DNA of 64,000 nucleotides, from NCBI RefSeq assembly GCF_000471905.2, contig NW_006494789.1, positions 968,190 to 1,032,189 of the forward strand, given 5' to 3'. This stretch comes from Amborella trichopoda. Its lineage: Eukaryota > Streptophyta > Magnoliopsida > Amborellales > Amborellaceae. This document shows positions 23,860-35,167 of the stretch, piece by piece. The stretch's first letter is position 1. Every line of letters starts with the position of its first letter. The position numbers and the translations under genes are program-made. The notes under the pieces were generated by a model. That model was not told the DNA's origin. It did no database searches and saw only the letters and a list, made by a program, of their open reading frames with translations.

Positions 23860-24202
23860 GATGCGGTTTATAGAAGGTTAGCACCTTAAACAATCAAAGT
23901 GAGGCACATGTTTAAATGGAACTGAAAGATGTTGTTTTACTGTTGAAATTCTCGTAATGGTATGTAAATCTATTTTTATCTCTAATTATAAAATTTAAAA
24001 CTTTAAAAATAGTGTAGAACCAACAAATCTATGAATTCTTGAAAACCTTGAAAATAAACGGTATATATAATGTATTACAAGATGAATCATTTTCAATACT
24101 TGAAGTCCATTTTTCACATTAATACATCTCAAGCTCAAGATAATAAACTAGAGATTTTTTTAGTGGAGCCACATTTTCCAATGAATGTTTGAGATGTGCC
24201 TC
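23860..24202. mobile_element. Mutator-like MITE, nearly full length
   Basis: The left end ATGCGGTTTATAGAAGGTTA is followed by CACCTTAAACAATCAAAGTG, then the family body (CTTGAAAACCTTGAAAATAA, TACATCTCAAGCTC), and the right end is near GTTTGAGATGTGCCTC. It is similar in length and block order to the copies with clear 9-bp duplications. Confidence 0.65.
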
Positions 24203-24231
24203 ATGGTTGTTGTCATTTACGCATAGATCAA

Positions 24232-24310
24232 GATTCAAGGTGCGAGTTAGTTCAAGTGGATGACTAAGAAAAAGAGAATTAGTTAAAAAAGGCTTTGGCG
24301 ATAATAATAA
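24232..24310 (+). mobile_element. RTE-type LINE 3' fragment with a large internal deletion
   Basis: GGTGCGAGTTAGTTCAAGTG is joined almost directly to AAAAAGGCTTTGGCGATAAT. Both pieces match the RTE 3' end at 45007-45297, where they are about 130 bp apart. The typical trinucleotide tail appears as (ATA)n. Confidence 0.55.
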
Positions 24311-24600
24311 GAGTGCAGTTTGTATAGAGCCGAGGCTCTAAACAATCAAAGTGGAGCGCACCTTCAAACGGTGTCGAGAAATGTGGTTTTAATACTGAAA
24401 ATCTTTGTGATAGCGTCAAAATATATTTTCATGTCTAATTATTAAATTTAAAACATAAGAAATAGTGTAGATTGAGCAGATCTATGAAAACTTAAAAATC
24501 TTGAAAATTGACGGTCCAAAAAATACATTATAATATGTACTATTTCCAAAACTTCGAGACCATCGTCTTGAGGACATCAAAATTAGGTAACATGTTAACA
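24311..24600. mobile_element. Mutator-like MITE, right end lost
   Basis: The left end GTGCAGTTTGTATAGAGCCG is followed by AGGCTCTAAACAATCAAAGT, the same terminus as the 42204 copy. The body blocks follow, but the right end is not recognisable. Confidence 0.6.
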
Positions 24601-25840
24601 CCTCAAAAGATGCTATTTCAACCCCACGATGTACGTTTGTCTTTTCGCTTGGCCTTAGTTTTAGAGGTGAGGCTCTCTCTATGTACTAGGGAGGTTGATC
24701 GTTTGAAATGGACTCGATTTGAGAAGCACAAGAGTGAATAATAAATGGCAATTTAGGTCAGGAAAAGGGTAAGATTTTCATGCGCCAGGCAATGTTTTAA
24801 AATTTGGATAGGTAACATCGATTGTTTTTCTGTCGAATCGTGGGATTGGGATTGAGTTTGGATCAATCAATAAATAAAAATAAATAAATATTACAATAAG
24901 GATTTAATGGGTGGCGATTTAGTGGGGACTTAAAAAAAGCAAAGCATTAAATAAATTCAAATCAGTTCTCACTTTTAATGTGCCTAAAAATAATGGCATC
25001 CCAAAATTGCAATAAAACCATCTAATTTTTAGAGAGAATGATCTAGATGTCTAAGAACTCATAACCTATTTTTTATTTTTATTTTTAAAATAAACATCTA
25101 GTTATAATTAGTAGTTATAATTAGATGTATCCTTCTTCTTCTTTTTAAACAAATTGCTCGAGTAAATGTTTTGCCAGTGGGAGTGAGTGTACAATACCTT
25201 AGCATAGTCTACGCGCTCTGGAAAACTAAAAATGAAGTTGGTGTTCAATACAATGATGGCTGGGACATAAATATCTTTTACTTGGTAAGTTCCTAACTAT
25301 TTCCAATAAAGAGGAGGTGAGAGAGATTGCATGCCTGCATAGAAACCGCCTCAGGAAGAAAATGACATTCACGCTTTCTTTTATTTTTCTTTACTTTTTT
25401 TTTTGGTTTTGTTTTGTAAAAGAATCAGTATCCATTGATTTCATCAAAGTGTCATTACATCATACGAGAATGAGCAATACTAAGCCCAACAACAGCTTAT
25501 TTACATATTACAAATCTAATAAAGGAATAAGAAATTAAATTTTAGAAAATTACAACATTTAGATCTTCCATCACAACTCCATCTTTTGCAAGAGGATCCG
25601 CCTCCATGTTGGATTCTCGATCGCTGTCCGATTACAACATTGTTCACCCACTTCCCTCATCAGAACATTAGATCTTTCTTTTTCTTTTTTTGGAAACACG
25701 GTGAATGTCAAATTAACAAATTTAATGGCAAAAAGGTCCATAGTTTTACAATTATTTATAAACCTATTAATTTTTGAAAATGCAAAAAATATAGGGTTTA
25801 GACTTTTATAATATTATTAAAGGGGTACAAAAAGATAAAA
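24601..25840. other. No gene seen
   Basis: AT-rich DNA with short accidental open frames. Nothing with a recognisable domain, repeat boundary or RNA structure was found. Confidence 0.4.
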
Positions 25841-25845
25841 AAATT

Positions 25846-26601
25846 AGAAAAACTTGCATAAAACCCCCAAACTTTCTAATCAATTTACCCCAACCTAACT
25901 TTTCCTAGCAACTTCTCCTAAAAACCATGTTTTTTAGCAAATACCCCCAATACAAAAAGTTCAATTTTTTTTACGAAAATACCTTTCTCCGTACATAATA
26001 AATCATTTTCGAATCCTAGTAAAAGGAAACGCTAGATTGCACTACAATGCTATATTTCTCACTTTAAAACGCCAGACTGCCCCTTTAAAATACCGTACCG
26101 GTACTACTGTACTGGAACTTTAAAATGCCGAACTGGCCCTTGAAAATTCCATACCGGCACTTCAAAACCTTTATTCGCTAGCCAAATTAAAGACTATTAA
26201 AATTTGGCCATTCGCAGTTTCTTCTTTGGATACAAAATTTGGTGACTATACCCATTTACTTGCCCCGGACTGCTCATTTCTCAAATAGCATAATCCCCGT
26301 CACTTCAAAGCATTGGACTACCCATTTCTCGGATAGCATAATACCCGGACCGCCACAATGAAGTGCTGGACCGCCCATTCCAACAAAATAATTGCCGGAA
26401 CACCTCTTCCAAACGCCGGACCACCCTCTTTAGGGAAAATGATTTGTTATATAAGGAAAAGGTATTTTCGTCAAAAAAAAAAGCTTTTTGTATTGGGTAT
26501 TGCTAAGAAACATGGTTTTTTTAGGGAAAGTTGCTAGGAAAAGTTAGGTGGGGTAAATTGTTTAGAAAGTCTATTTTTTGGTTTTTTTTTACAATTTTCC
26601 C
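25846..26601. mobile_element. Fold-back element with long inverted ends and a repeated GC-rich core
   Basis: Both ends carry inverted copies of about 150 bp. The left arm reads ACTTTCTAATCAATTTACCC, then CAACCTAACTTTTCCTAGCA and so on to the region with ATACCTTTCTCC. The right arm is its inverse (for example TGCTAGGAAAAGTTAGG). Between them, 26030-26420 holds degenerate direct repeats built on GCCGGACCGCCC-type and CATTTCTCxxATAGCATAAT motifs. Possible 8/9 flanking match in A-rich sequence, not decisive. No coding sequence. Confidence 0.75.
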
Positions 26602-28335
26602 AAAAAAATACACTTGACAATATGATTTTTAATTTCTATATCAATAGGTCATTTCTCAAAAAAAAAATGTTAAAAAAATCTCAAATTGCTTTTGTTGGAT
26701 GTTGGGAAGCCAAAACGATTAGTGCTACGTGATAGTTTTACCCAAAAGAGGTACTTCTGTCATTCGGCTAAGGCCTCCTTTTGGGTAAAACTATTAAAGT
26801 GCTTAAAACTATTAAAGTGCTTCTAATTGTTACGACTTCTCAACACTAAATATGGCCATATGGAAAATTTGAAAATTTTCAATATTTTTTAGAGGAAATA
26901 CTATATTGGTATAAAAATTTAAAGCATACCCTCAAATATAGTTTGTACTCTTTTTAATACCTTTAATGATATTGTAAGAGGTTTAAACACCTTTTTTTTT
27001 ATATTCTTTCCCTTATTTCCATTCAAGTATTTTCTCAATAAATTTGTTAAAAAATGGAACCAATTGACCTTGACATGGACTTGCAGCCCTGAACAGGGTT
27101 TTGAGCACTTGATCAAATGAGTCAAATGGCATAAATACCCATATGCCAACTGAATTTGAAATCTATAGCATATTTGAATTTTTGAGTTTCAGAAAATCTT
27201 TGGAATTTTTGGGTTTTTAAACATGATTCAATCTTAAAAAATATTTTTTTAAACATATGTTACCATGTTTTTTTTTTAATAAATAGTTTAGTGGCTATAT
27301 TGAAGAGGTGAAATCACCAAAATATGAAGTCCTAAAACTACTCTTAACTGGCATGGGGAATGATTGGACCATGAACTATATGAAAGCGTACAATATTTTG
27401 ATTTTTTTTTTTAATGGTTCTCCAGGAAAAAATGGTATCGCCAAAGGCATCAAACATCCATCTTTAAGATGCCAAAAAGTGGTGGTCCCTCCTAAAAAAT
27501 ACAAATTAAGGGTCAAAAAATATTTTATAATAAATTATTTTTTTAGCTTTGATTTTTTATTTTTTGACATATTAATGATGTCCATGCTATAGATTATATA
27601 TTTCTAACAAATTAGAGCGAAAATTGATCTAATAAATGGGTCATAAAGGGGGAAAATATATCTATATGAGTCTTAGGAGTCATAAAAATCATGTGCAAAC
27701 TCTAGACAGACATTTTATTTCTAACTATACTAAAAAAAATTTATGTTCCCTTAGCTACCCTTTATAAAAAGAGGACCATTTTCACATAATATCACAAAAA
27801 TGATCTCAATAATAGAACAAACAGATTTGACAGTAAAACTCATACACATCCAACTTCTCTTTTTGGCCCCCTCTAATGTGGGGGCGAATTCCCCTTCAAG
27901 TGTAGCTGTCAATGCTGAAAAGTTATACACTCTACTTTCATTGTTATGGGGAAGCATGTAGAGAGATGTGTTATTTTCTAGTCTTTTCTGAGCCTTTTGT
28001 CTGGGAAAGTGGCTCAGCCAGCTAGCTCCAAAGATCCCATGAAGTAAAGAATCAAATTTGAAATTTTGTGTACAATGTAGAGAGGGAAAGAGAGAGAGAT
28101 TAATGAGTTAATGGGTGAGAGAGTGCATGCGATCACAATGAGTGTGTGTGATGTGTGTGAGAGAGAGAGAGCAGAGTTATCGAGAATGCGCTGGACTTGA
28201 GTAGTGGGTCCTATTGGTCAGGCAAGTGGCTAGTGTGTTGGTTGGCTTAGTTAGGTGTGAAAATTAGGTTTAGAAAAAAAAAAAATGTTTGACTAGTTTT
28301 GAATGGTTGGACGGGTCGATTCTAACTTTTATGGC
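26602..28335. other. No gene seen
   Basis: AT-rich DNA with a dispersed-repeat segment at about 27290-27500 (TGAAATCACCAAAATATGAA, and ATCCATCTTTAAGATGCC). GA-rich runs lie near 28085-28170. No protein-coding or RNA gene was recognised. Confidence 0.4.
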
Positions 28336-28339
28336 TTGC

Positions 28340-28710
28340 TTGAATAAATATGGGATGGTATAACATCCATATCATATGGACGCTCAAAGTGTTTTTATCC
28401 ATCGGCCCCAAAAAAGTTGGCATTTTATATTTTATTTTTATTTAAAAATTATATTTATCTAGAATTGGGAGTTAGACTTATTTCTTTGTGAAAAGCCAAA
28501 TAAAAAAAATAAAAATTGATCAAAATACCCTAAAATATTTTAAAGATAATACTTTTTTATTATTTTTATTTAGTACATCATATAAAAATATGTATATAAC
28601 CTAAACTTTAAATAAATATCTTTGTGATTGTTGGATGTGGCCATACTTAATCCGAACCATTTGAAGGGAGTCCGTGCACCCTTCCATCTACCGTCCACAT
28701 TTAGCCGTTT
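28340..28710. mobile_element. MITE of the same family as 7497-7968, opposite orientation
   Basis: The right arm (ATCCGAACCATTTGAAGG, GTGCACCCTTCCATCTACC) is the inverse of the left arm at 7510-7570. The left arm (CATCCATATCATATGGACGC) resembles the right arm there. The centre is AT-rich and non-coding. Confidence 0.55.
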
Positions 28711-28850
28711 TGCATTTTATATAATAAATTATTATGTATATATTTATTAAATTTTAAAATCCTATCCAACCGGTTCAAGTAGTACTTATACTGGACCATA
28801 CATTCACCTATTTACTGGCCAGTTTGGTCTGATCTAAATAACAATGTGTT

Positions 28851-28877
28851 GAGAGAGAGAGAGAGAGAGAGAGAGAG
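28851..28877. repeat. (GA)n microsatellite
   Basis: An uninterrupted GA run of about 26 bp. Confidence 0.95.
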
Positions 28878-28879
28878 GA

Positions 28880-30757
28880 GCCTTGATCCCAAGGTATGGT
28901 AACAACATAGGATCCCAAGGTTAGACAACAACATTGGGAACTAACGAGAGTCACAAATGAGAGTCACAAGAGCATGAAAACCATGAAACTGAACTGACCA
29001 AAAAAAAAGAAAAAAGTATGTATGTAAGTCCAGTAAGGCTTGGACCATAGTGAAACCGCAAAAAAAAAAAAAAAAAATGTGTCCAGTGAGGCTTGGACCA
29101 TAGTGAGGAGCGATGGATCTAAGGAAGGCATCATTTCCACATGTGACAAACCGAACATAGGGTTTTGATGGGGATAATCTTCATCTCTATGCACGTTTTG
29201 CAAGCTTGCTTACCTCAATTGCTTTGGCCTCGTGTGACCGCAAGGCCCATATTCCCATTATTTGGACTTTGACGCAGTATAGTGAGAACCATAGTATTGG
29301 TCTCAATTGAGTCTTGACTCAAAATTCCTCATGACTTGAACCTAGACTAATACAGTTCCATTTATTGGCATTATCCAAATGCAAAGTGGGTGGGCCATCA
29401 ACAACGTGGCTTTTGTTATCTGGGAGAGTATTGTTTATGGCATCATAATAAAACATCCTAATCAAGATTAAGAACCCGGGCATTATAATTATTTTACATG
29501 CATTAGGAGGTCCCAATCCATCGCATCGGTCAAGTCAGAGCAACTCAAATTATTAAAATAACCTTGCCTGTTCCCAATTCTGAACTAACAATTTAAGTGT
29601 TTTTAAAAAATATATTTTGAGGAGGTACCTATATATAACTTGTTACAAGATCAATTATTAAAATTATTTTAAGGAGCTACCTATGTATAACTTGTTTGAA
29701 GAATTTAAATGAATAGTTTACAAAATAAAATACAAGATAGACTATTTAAAGGCTCATTTTTCCTTTCTCATATTCATGATCATGGTGGTCTAAACGATGA
29801 ACCTGTAATGTTATTGGAACCAATATTTATTTCCAAAATGGATTTAGGAAGGTTAAATTCTCTATAATATGTGATAAGTGTGTTTCCAGATTCGACAAAA
29901 CCTTACCTTATTATAATTAATATTGTTTTTATGCAGCCCTCCTGTGAAAAGGCTTTTGAATTCACTTCCAAGGAGTGAGATCTTCAATATCTCATCAGTG
30001 TCCCTCCATAAACAATTTAGTAGCCCACACTGGTTCCTTTTTCTTAGGAAATTTGTCAAAATATACCATGAGATTAACTATTTAACATTTTTGCCCGTAT
30101 ATTTTGAATTAAATTTAAATATGTCCATAAAAAATGCACATGGTTTTAACTTGAAATAGTAGAAGAAAAGTAAAATGTTAAATAAGTATAAAGCACATTT
30201 TGATCAATTTCCCCTTTTTCTTTTGACAAAAAAAAACAAAAAAATCCACTTCTTCAAGTTCTCCCGTTACAACCCAAACATAATCTCAAACCATTTCACT
30301 AGAATCTCAAAAGTGCAGGAGTACAGTCACTTAGTAACCTTATATTTTTTTATTAAAAACGAAAGGATTCTATACTTCTTCTACTATATAGAAGGTCTAT
30401 GCTTTGGGTATGTTTGGTTCAACAGAAAATCCCTCTCCAAAAAGAGAGATTTCCAAGTTGTAATGTTCACCATGGCATGGCACAACACTTTCAAACTAAG
30501 TAGAAATCAAAGCACCTAACCGTATTTCAACATTGGCGGGTAGCCTGCTTTCCCATGCGCGAAGCATGAGAAAGCGTTGATTTGCAGATACATTGTTATC
30601 CCGGAGGGGGGTTCTTCCACAAACCAAACATCTCCTCAGTGCTTCTCTGTTTCGTGATTTTTGGTGCTCATATTAATGATATGCTGGTGGTTATGTGATG
30701 AGAAATCTTACGTGTCAAATATGAATAAATAATCTTCCTAGGTTGAGAGACAACGGC
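28880..30757. other. No gene seen; local duplications
   Basis: A block GGCTTGGACCATAGTGA occurs at about 29037 and 29091, each next to a long A-run, and GATCCCAAGG is repeated near 28886-28912. The rest is AT-rich DNA without a recognisable gene. Confidence 0.4.
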
Positions 30758-30828
30758 GCACCAGTGGTCTAGTGGTAGAATAGTACCCTGCCACGGTACA
30801 GACCCGGGTTCGATTCCCGGCTGGTGCA
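30758..30828 (+). tRNA. tRNA-Gly (anticodon GCC)
   Basis: A complete 71-nt nuclear tRNA. The acceptor stem GCACCAG pairs with CTGGTGC (30821-30827) and A is the discriminator base. The anticodon stem GTACC/GGTAC holds the loop CTGCCAC, with anticodon GCC at 30790-30792. The T arm contains GGTTCGATTCC (B box), and the D arm contains the A box (TGGTCTAGTGG). No intron, no encoded CCA. A CAAC just upstream fits the CAA motif common before plant tRNA genes. Confidence 0.97.
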
Positions 30829-30837
30829 TTTGCTTTC

Positions 30838-30843
30838 TTTTTT
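30838..30843 (+). terminator. Pol III terminator of the tRNA gene
   Basis: A run of six T starts ten bases after the tRNA end, the usual RNA polymerase III stop signal. Confidence 0.8.
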
Positions 30844-30844
30844 A

Positions 30845-31615
30845 ACCAATTCAGCTACAAAATAGTTGTACCAAAATACCCTCTCATGTAAAATTTGCTT
30901 TTTTTTTTTTTCCCTATTCCCACCCTTCCAAAATAATTGTACCAAAATCTCTTGTACATTAATTACCCTCTCATGTTATTTTATTTGCTTTTTTTTTCCT
31001 ATTCACCCTTTTTTTTTTTTATGTGCAGTTAGCATACGGATGCATCCGTAGCTGTAGAAGTAAGGTGTGCACCTTCAAATTTTATAATGGTATATAATTT
31101 TGATGTAAAATGTTCTTAGGATTATCTCAAAATCTATTTTTATATCTAATTATAAAATTTTAAATATGGTTAAAATCAAATAGATCTATAAACATATGAA
31201 AATCTTGAAAATGGATGGTGTAGATAATATGTAGTAAAATGCACTATTTCTGATACTTAAACTTTTTTATTTTTCATGGTCATACATCGGGATGTCGAGA
31301 TGATCAATCAAAAGGCTTTTCAACATTAAAATTGCCTTTTAGAATGGATTTTTGAGGTGCATCCGTAGTTCCACATTTGAGGTTGCAACCTTATATAAAC
31401 TTTTTCCATTTTTTTTTTTTTTTTCCTATTCAGCTACAAAATAGTTGTACCAAAATCTCTTGTACTCTCATGTTTAAAATTTGTTTCGTTTTTTTTTTCC
31501 GATTCAGCTATAAAATAGTTGTACCAAAATCTCTTGTATCCTCTCATGTTTAAAATTTCGGGACCGTTTATTTTCTATTAAACTATACCAAAATCTCTTG
31601 TAACTGCTAGCCTCC
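30845..31615. repeat. Degenerate tandem array split by a MITE
   Basis: Units containing CAAAATAGTTGTACCAAAAT, then CTCTTGTA, CTCTCATGTTTAAAATTTG and a long T-run occur near 30855, 30930, 31436, 31510 and 31590. The period is about 75 bp. The copies before and after the MITE at 31060-31410 clearly belong together, so the array is older than that insertion. Confidence 0.75.
31060..31410. mobile_element. Mutator-like MITE inserted in a tandem array
   Basis: The right end GAGGTTGCAACCTTATATAA is typical of the family. The body blocks ATAGATCTATAAACATATGA, CTTGAAAATGGATGG and GATGTCGAGATGATCAATCA are in the usual order. The left end (near AAGGTGTGCACCTTC) is altered, and no target duplication was settled. 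Confidence 0.7.
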
Positions 31616-31619
31616 TAAT

Positions 31620-33095
31620 TATGTTTTTCTTTGTTCTTTTTACAAATTTGATATTTTTATTTTATAAAATGCCGAACTCTTCTATTAGTCAACTTTCTTT
31701 CCTTTCTCATCCGTTGCGTAAAACCAATCTTACCTACGTAGACTCCAATATATAAATTTAGACATGAAAAAGAAAATGATTTTTTTTTTAATATTATGAC
31801 TATTTTACAATTGCATTAATATCTTTTGAACTTGGAAAATGATTAATCAATATCTTTATTAGTATTGTTCATGGATTATTACTATTTATTTATTCATTTA
31901 ATTAAATAAAATTCTCAAAATACTTGTTGTTGTTATTATTTTAATTATTATTTAACAATTATTAATATATTGTTGTTGTTGTTATTGTTTTAATTATTAT
32001 TAATTAAAATTATTATTATTACTTTCATCATCATCGTGATCAATAAAATTTGTATATCAAGTTATAAAAAAAAAAAAAACGAATGACTAACATATGAGTT
32101 TGGCATTTTGTGATTAAATTTGTAAAGAACATAGAAAAATATAATTAGGGGGTAATGGTCTTAATATTTTTAATTTGAAGGGGTACTAAGAGATTTTGGT
32201 GATCCCAAGATACTAATAGAGATGGAAATTTCGAGGGAGGAAGTAAACGTCCTTTTGCCTCTTTGTGTTTTTACCTATTCAGGTAGAAAATAGTTATTTG
32301 GACCATTCTGAAATGCAAAAGACAACTTGTTAACTTTATTATTATTATTATTTATTTATTTTAAGCCAATGTTAAGGAATTCCTATTTGAATTTATATTG
32401 CAGTGTTCGACTGTCCTCTACTTTCTTTCTCTCTCTTCATTCCATTGATACCAATTGTTGCATCTGTCTCTTGGAGGCTCTCTCTCTCAAAGGGCATGTC
32501 TGAAATGAGTGGAATCGGGATGCAGAACGCTCCCTCTTCCACTTTTGTTGTGGATGGCATAAAAGTTATGTCTATGCACTTTTGAGAGGGGTTGGAAGGC
32601 CGTCCTCCCAGATTCCATGCTCGACAGCAAACACGAGACCGTGATCGGTGGAACTTGGGTTTTCCACTTCCAAAAAGTTCCACCGATCAGATCACATTCG
32701 CCCCAATCGACATAAATGTGTGTGGTAACCTATGTCAGGATCTTTAACTCTAATATTATCTTACTCTTATGGTTTTCAATTTTACTATGTAAATGAAGAA
32801 CTTATATTCGATCTCAAATATTTGAGATAAGTTTGACCGATCAGAGTAATGCTATGGCTAATATTTGTTATTATTTTTCTAATTTGTTTTTTTATATTTC
32901 TAAACCAATATTTAAGACTTCCTATTTGGATTTATATAACACAGTGGTCCACTCTCCCCAACTCTCTCTTCCAATCATCAGAGTGTTCCATTTCTTTCTC
33001 TTTAAGACAAACGAGTATGGTACCCCATCTGTTTTTGAGTCCAAGTCAATGACACTCATGCGGCCATCTGATTTGAAATTTAACATGAAGAAATG
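31620..33095. other. No certain gene; degenerate 0.55-kb duplication
   Basis: AT-rich DNA with ATT/GTT simple repeats near 31930-32030. The segments at about 32365-32420 and 32905-32960 are related (TTCCTATTTGAATTTATATT and TTCCTATTTGGATTTATATA, each followed by a CT-rich stretch), an old direct duplication. A short open stretch at 32403-32585 looks mildly protein-like (MSEMSGIGMQNAPSSTFVVD) but has no recognisable homology. A strong hairpin lies at 32642-32689. Confidence 0.4.
32642..32689. repeat. Perfect 15-bp inverted repeat (hairpin)
   Basis: TGATCGGTGGAACTT (32642-32656) and its exact inverse (32675-32689) are separated by 18 bases. Function unknown. It is not followed by a T-run. Confidence 0.9.
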
Positions 33096-33221
33096 ACTTT
33101 TTTTTAATGTTTTTCTTATTCCTAATAAGAGAGAAACACTTTTTTTTAATGTTTTTCTTATTCCTAATAAGAGAGAAACACTTTTTTTTAATGTTTTTCT
33201 TATTCCTAATAAGAGAGAAAC
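33096..33221. repeat. Three exact copies of a 42-bp unit
   Basis: Units starting ACTTTTTTTTAATG and ending TAAGAGAGAAAC are repeated at 33096, 33138 and 33180. Each unit also contains the short palindrome TTATTCCTAATAA. The identical copies imply recent expansion. A minus-strand open frame across them is a by-product of the repeat. Confidence 0.95.
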
Positions 33222-33421
33222 TTGTGTTCAACACAAAAAAAATTTAGAAGAGATTTGTGTTCTTTGTTGCTTTGAATGCTTTATAAAATTTTCAAAGTAA
33301 ACGAGAGAGAGAGAGGGACTTTATTGTATAGGGTTTAGACTGCAAACAATTCCAAAGCTCCAGCCAAAAATTTCCTAAACGACCGTCTTTCTTTAACTTA
33401 ATGCCTTTCTCTTTTAGGAAT

Positions 33422-33941
33422 AAGGTTTTATAGACTCGAGGCTCTAAACAATCAAATCAAAGCCCACCTCAAATATTTTATTAAAAGAGGTTGTTTTGAT
33501 GCTCAACTATAGAAATTATAGAAACCTGCATTTATTTTTTGGTACAATATTTTCTTTCATTTGATGTATACCCATATTACGAATGTGGTTCATTGCACAT
33601 ATTACTTTTTTAGTAGTATACAACTTTGTAAACTTTTAAATTAGAACTCTTGTTCACATCTATGATAAGCTCTGAAATACAGTTTCTCACACCAACTACC
33701 CTCAAATTGATCATCTTGACACCAAGTGCATCTTGTAACGCATTTTTTAACTGTCAATTTCAAAATTTTCAAGTTCTCATGGATTGGCTCGATCTACACT
33801 ATTTTCGACACTTTAAATTTTATAATTAAAGATGAAAACATATTTTAAAGCTATCACAAAGATTTCCACTATTGAAACCGCATTTCTCGACACTATTTGA
33901 AAGTGCACTTTACTTTGATTGTTTAGATACAAACCGCACCC
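33422..33941. mobile_element. Mutator-like MITE carrying an internal insertion
   Basis: The left end AGGTTTTATAGACTCGAGGC and the right end TGTTTAGATACAAACCGCACCC are inverted relatives. About 130 bp of unrelated sequence (roughly 33525-33655) interrupts the body just after the first blocks, making this copy longer than its relatives (520 against about 370 bp). Confidence 0.65.
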
Positions 33942-34304
33942 TTAAGATCTACACCAATATTACGGTTTGTGTTTGCTAGAAAAATGAGTACTAATAATGT
34001 TAATGATAATAATATCTATATTAATAAATTAGGAGGGTTAATGGGCTTGGCCAATAGGCCTAAGCGACCAAAATATCACTAGAGAAGCTCAAGTAAGAAA
34101 ACCATAATAATAATATTATTATTATTAAAACTCAGTTTTCTGGTGAGCACAAACCTTAATTTTGGTGTAGATCTTAAAGGGAGCTTCAATAGCGATAGCT
34201 TGATAGTGTTAGGCCGATTTTTCTTTTCTTTTATTTATAGTTTTAAAATTATTTGTTATTACTACTACTACCATTGCTATTATTATTTATTGTAAAGGGT
34301 TTAT

Positions 34305-34640
34305 ATAAAGTTGCCACCTTATAGTAAGGTGCACATTAAAAAATAATTAGAAAAGAGAGTTCAAAAGTTAGAAAAAACCTAATTGATCATCTTGACCTCT
34401 ATATATGTGGATGAAAAGAAAAAAAAAGTTGAAGCCTTAAAAATAGTTTTTCTTGTAACAACTTTTCTGAATGGTCAATTTTTAAAGTTTTCAAGTATAT
34501 AAAGATATGCTAGATTTGTATCAATTATGAAATTTTTAAATTTCATAATTAAGGTTGAATATGGATTTTCATGGAAAGGTTTCCAACACATGAAACTACA
34601 GCTTTTAGCAAAAATTAAAGGTACACCTTGCTTGCATAGT
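34305..34640. mobile_element. Mutator-like MITE, partial
   Basis: The left end GTTTATATAAAGTTGCCACC is intact. The body reads TTGATCATCTTGACCTC and later AAATTTCATAATTAAGG. The right end (GGTACACCTTGCTTGC) has lost the terminal part. Confidence 0.6.
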
Positions 34641-35167
34641 ATCAGGTCGGCAAAATTTTGAGGGAAAATTTCGTATAGAACCATAATTCCTCATATTATT
34701 TAATGGTACACCCTCTTTTCGTTTTTCTTTCAAGCGGCATAAAGAAATCCTTAAAAATTACCTCCTCATCTCTTATATCCCTATTTTATTTACTTTTGAA
34801 TATAAAAATTAGCCTTAACAAATATTTTTATATCATTTCATCTCAAATATTTTTTAATCATCTTTTTCCCTTTTTACTCATTAAAATTGGTTTTGGGTTG
34901 AAATGATATAAAAATATTTATTAGGACGAATTTTTATGATCAAAAGTCAATAAAAGATGAAAACAAGAGATAAGGGGTATAATTAAATATTTAGGGGATT
35001 TTTTATACTGCGTTTGAAAGAAAAAACGTCAAAAAAAAACTCTCATGAAATAATAGGAAAAATTAGAGCCCTTTACGAAATTTTTCCAAATTTTGACTAA
35101 CGCCTTGCTTCCTCCTCACCCTTATTTATTCACATGCAGTTTTTGTTTAAGTTGTCACCCATAACTA
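34641..35167. other. Upstream region of the PPR gene
   Basis: AT-rich DNA. An inverted pair (AACAAATATTTTTATATCAT near 34818 and ATGATATAAAAATATTTATT near 34902, each with flanking matches) suggests a small fold-back element at about 34700-35030. No distinct TATA box can be chosen for the PPR gene. Confidence 0.4.

Noticed and set aside
33046-33234. Minus-strand frame with a repeated SLIRNKKNIKKKCF-like peptide
   Set aside because: It arises only because the 42-bp repeat length is a multiple of three; no coding context.
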